Source: JAHEDH01 sp965364515 (lineage in GTDB: Bacteria; Actinomycetota; Acidimicrobiia; Spongiisociales; ZC4RG35). From it: a stretch of DNA of 13,946 nucleotides. Numbering within the stretch: the first letter of the stretch is position 1; each line of letters starts with the position of its first letter. Where the stretch lies: positions 1 through 13,946 of the forward strand of contig CBDTXZ010000068.1 of assembly GCA_965364515.1 (NCBI GenBank), given 5' to 3'. A program made the translations under genes and the position numbers. Shown here in pieces: positions 11,980 through 13,946 of this stretch. The notes under the pieces were generated by a model. The model worked only from the letters and a program-made list of their open reading frames with translations. It did no database searches and was not told the origin of the DNA.

Positions 11980-12714
11980 ATGTTCGACGTCGGCCTCTCC
12001 ACATCCGAACTGGTGATCGGCATGGGCGTCGTGATGATCGCGGCCGCTCTCCAGGGGTCGATCGGATTCGGATTGGCCGTCTTGAGCGTTCCGATCCTCA
12101 CCATCGTCGATCCGGTGTTCACACCGATCCCGACCCTGATCCTGAGCATGGCGGTCGCCATTGCGACCCTCGCACGAGAGCGCGGAGATCTCGATCTCGA
12201 GGGCCTCGGATGGGTGATCACGGGCAGGGTGCCCGGGGCGCTGGCCGGAGCGTGGGTGCTCACCGTCGTCACCGAGCGAACCCTCGGGTTCGTGATCGCC
12301 GTCATCGTCCTGCTCGCCGTGGCCGTCCTCGCCGCGGGGTTCGGTGTTCGCCTCTCGCGAACTTCGCGACTGATCGCGGGCGCAATCTCGGGTTTCAGCG
12401 GAACGTCGGCGGGAATCGGAGGACCGCCGATTGCCCTCCTCTATCGAACACAGACGGGACCGGTGGTGCGGGCCACGCTCGGAGCGATCTTTGCGATCGG
12501 GATCGCCGTCAACCTGTTGATCCTCTGGATCGTCGATGTGCTCACGACGACCGACGTGGCCGTCGCGCTGTTGTTGACGCCTTCGATGATGATCGGCTTC
12601 TTGATCAGTGGGCGTCTTCGGGCCCACATCGAAGGAGATCGCGTGCGCACCGGCATTCTCGTCGTGTCTTCGATCGCCGCGGTCAGCCTCCTGATCAGTT
12701 CGATCCTGGGTTGA
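11980..12714 (+). CDS. TauE/SafE family permease
   Basis: A 244-residue, very hydrophobic protein with about eight membrane segments in two similar halves. The first half has AAALQGSIGFGLAVLSVPIL and the second has GFSGTSAGIGGPPIALLY; these paired glycine-rich turns are typical of TauE/SafE (DUF81) carriers. Members export sulfite, sulfoacetate or other organosulfur anions, but many are uncharacterised and the substrate cannot be read from sequence. A sulfur substrate would fit the neighbouring cysteine genes, but the link is only by proximity. ATG 11980 is preferred over ATG 11938 because the extra 14 residues (MDEERAPAGRRLTA) are polar and the TAGGCT box lies between the two. Its stop directly abuts the stop of the convergent dehydrogenase gene. 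Confidence 0.85.
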   Translation: MFDVGLSTSELVIGMGVVMIAAALQGSIGFGLAVLSVPILTIVDPVFTPIPTLILSMAVAIATLARERGDLDLEGLGWVITGRVPGALAGAWVLTVVTERTLGFVIAVIVLLAVAVLAAGFGVRLSRTSRLIAGAISGFSGTSAGIGGPPIALLYRTQTGPVVRATLGAIFAIGIAVNLLILWIVDVLTTTDVAVALLLTPSMMIGFLISGRLRAHIEGDRVRTGILVVSSIAAVSLLISSILG

Positions 12715-13635
12715 TCACACCACTCGGTTCACCCATTCACCGGTGCCTGCCCACGCCTCGAGATTCGACCTGAAGATGCCCATCAGTCGACTCCCATAGT
12801 GAGGGGACAGCCCGGCAGAGTGACTCGTGAGCACGACCCTCGGATGACTCCACAACGGCGAAGCCTCAGAAAGCGGCTCGGGATCGAACACATCGAGACC
12901 GGCACCCGCCAGCGATCCCGATTCGAGCGCAGCGAGGAGATCCTCCTCTCGAACGGCGGTGCCGCGACCGACATTGACGAACCATCCGCCGTCCATCGCA
13001 TCGAGGCATTCGGCGGTGACGATTCCGCGGGTCTCCGGCGTGTCGGGCAGAACGGAGATCACGGCATCGGCCTCCCGGAACACGTCGATCGTCCGCTCCG
13101 GGGGATGAATGCGTTCGGCGACGCCCTCGTACTCACCTGCGTTCGATTTCGTCCCGATGACCGTCATGCCCCAGGCGGCGGCCTTCTCGGCGATCGCCTC
13201 CCCGATGGTCCCGAGCCCCAGAACACCGATCGTCGATCCGGACAACTCCGTTCCTGGAACCGGCTGCCACACTCGCGACTCGGCGTTCCGCATCGAACGC
13301 CCGATCCCGCGGGTCAGCGCAAGCAGCAGGGCGAACGCGTGCTCGCTCACCTGGGGACCGTGGCATCCCCGTGCCGAGGTCAGGACGACGTCGCTCTGGG
13401 CCAGGACCTGCTTGGGAAACTGGTCGACGCCGACCGAGATCGACTGGATCCACGAAAGTGAACCCGTGAGGAAGCGGTCCTCCCAGAGAAAGCTGACGAA
13501 GACGTCTGCGCCGTCGAGCGCCGCAGCAAGGTCCTCCTCTTCGGGGATGACCACGTCGAGGTCGTCCGCTGCGACAAACGCCTCCCCCACCGACCGCGGA
13601 TGACGGGGGTGGACGACGATCCGGGCAGAGGTCAC
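12715..13635 (-). CDS. D-2-hydroxyacid dehydrogenase (NAD(P)-dependent, GhrA-like)
   Basis: A 306-residue cytosolic oxidoreductase that interconverts a 2-oxoacid and a D-2-hydroxyacid. The Rossmann motif is GVLGLGTIGEA (137-147). The catalytic triad is in place: Arg224 in NVGRGTAV, Glu253 in DVFDPEPL and His272 in TSHSAG. The SARGCHGPQVSEHAFALLLAL segment is the usual start of the nucleotide domain. The overall form resembles glyoxylate/hydroxypyruvate reductase GhrA and other uncharacterised members, so the substrate is open. The start is GTG 13635, which overlaps the TGA of the upstream small membrane protein gene (GTGA), so the two are translationally coupled. An upstream frame to 13698 reads through that gene and was discarded. 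Confidence 0.9.
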   Translation of the reverse strand: MTSARIVVHPRHPRSVGEAFVAADDLDVVIPEEEDLAAALDGADVFVSFLWEDRFLTGSLSWIQSISVGVDQFPKQVLAQSDVVLTSARGCHGPQVSEHAFALLLALTRGIGRSMRNAESRVWQPVPGTELSGSTIGVLGLGTIGEAIAEKAAAWGMTVIGTKSNAGEYEGVAERIHPPERTIDVFREADAVISVLPDTPETRGIVTAECLDAMDGGWFVNVGRGTAVREEDLLAALESGSLAGAGLDVFDPEPLSEASPLWSHPRVVLTSHSAGLSPHYGSRLMGIFRSNLEAWAGTGEWVNRVV

Positions 13636-13922
13636 AGGCCGGCGGTCAGGGCGTCCCAGACGTCGCCGAGCGCTCCCAGGAGTTCCGATCCGGCCCACAA
13701 CAGGATCAGCGCCAGCGCACCCACGCCGACGGCCGTGAGGATCGACCTGACCCGGTAGCTCCAGCGTTGCTCGACGTCCTCCATGTAGGAGAGCGTCGAC
13801 ATCGGCCGTCTGCGATCACCCTGATAGGTCGGGGAGGCGGTCACTGGCCGATACGGCTCGGAGGTGCGAGGGCCTTCCCCGCCACGGTGGGAACGTCGCG
13901 AATCGCCGAGGTTCTCCGACAC
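13632..13922 (-). CDS. small single-helix membrane protein, unknown function
   Basis: I do not recognise this protein. From GTG 13922 it is 96 residues long. The first 40 are polar, proline- and arginine-rich and low in complexity. They are followed by MSTLSYMEDVEQRWSYRVRS, one hydrophobic helix of about 20 residues (ILTAVGVGALALILLWAGSELL), and a short tail ending in LTAGL. The frame is open to the window edge, so the start may lie outside; an internal ATG at 13802 would give a compact 56-residue form. The helix is preceded by arginines, suggesting a cytosolic N-terminus. Its stop overlaps the dehydrogenase start, so the two are expressed together. No function is proposed. Confidence 0.6.
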   Translation of the reverse strand: MSENLGDSRRSHRGGEGPRTSEPYRPVTASPTYQGDRRRPMSTLSYMEDVEQRWSYRVRSILTAVGVGALALILLWAGSELLGALGDVWDALTAGL

Positions 13923-13946
13923 CGACTCGACCGCATTTCGGGGACG

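Overview
The window is GC-rich, densely packed bacterial DNA that reads as an actinomycete chromosome (phylum Actinomycetota). An Acidimicrobiia-like relative is possible, but that rank is a guess. The grounds are the mec-cysO-cysM gene order known from Mycobacterium, an actinobacterial-type trehalose-6-phosphate synthase with QDYQ in place of HDYH, high third-position GC, and apparently leaderless genes with a TAnnnT box just before the start codon. I see no tRNA, rRNA, insertion sequence, phage gene or CRISPR array. It looks like ordinary chromosome with an emphasis on sulfur metabolism.

Layout. Positions 1-1299 (+) hold the 3' part of a DUF255/YyaL-type protein. A long run of minus-strand genes follows, transcribed from about 9196 down to 1304: otsA, ctaA (heme A synthase), a rhodanese-MoeZ fusion, DUF4395 membrane protein, membrane-anchored thioredoxin-like protein, Mec (JAMM protease), CysO (sulfur carrier), CysM, a ROK sugar kinase and a secreted L,D-transpeptidase. 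From DUF4395 to cysM every junction is a 4-base start/stop overlap, so these five genes are translationally coupled. A cystathionine beta-synthase core enzyme (+, 9269-10234) is divergent from otsA and convergent with a cystathionine gamma-lyase/synthase (-, 10320-11471). A 508-base stretch without an assured gene (11472-11979) follows. The right side holds a TauE/SafE permease (+), a D-2-hydroxyacid dehydrogenase (-) and a small one-helix membrane protein (-) open to the window edge.

How the genes work together. MoeZ should adenylate the CysO C-terminus and sulfurate it with its rhodanese domain. CysM should use CysO thiocarboxylate to make a CysO-cysteine adduct, and Mec should release cysteine. 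The CBS and CGL/CGS pair can connect homocysteine and cysteine, and TauE/SafE could export a sulfur oxyanion. The two redox-looking CxxC membrane proteins locked into the same operon are the least explained partners.

The most interesting stretch is the minus strand from 11745 to 11507, upstream of the metB-like gene. It holds a Shine-Dalgarno sequence complementary over 16 nucleotides to the 16S rRNA tail, a possible 13-codon leader peptide, two mutually exclusive hairpins around its stop codon, a downstream copy of the anti-Shine-Dalgarno sequence, and a perfect 13-bp terminator-like hairpin ending 42 bases before the metB-like start. It looks like a structured regulatory leader or small RNA that I cannot assign to a known family.
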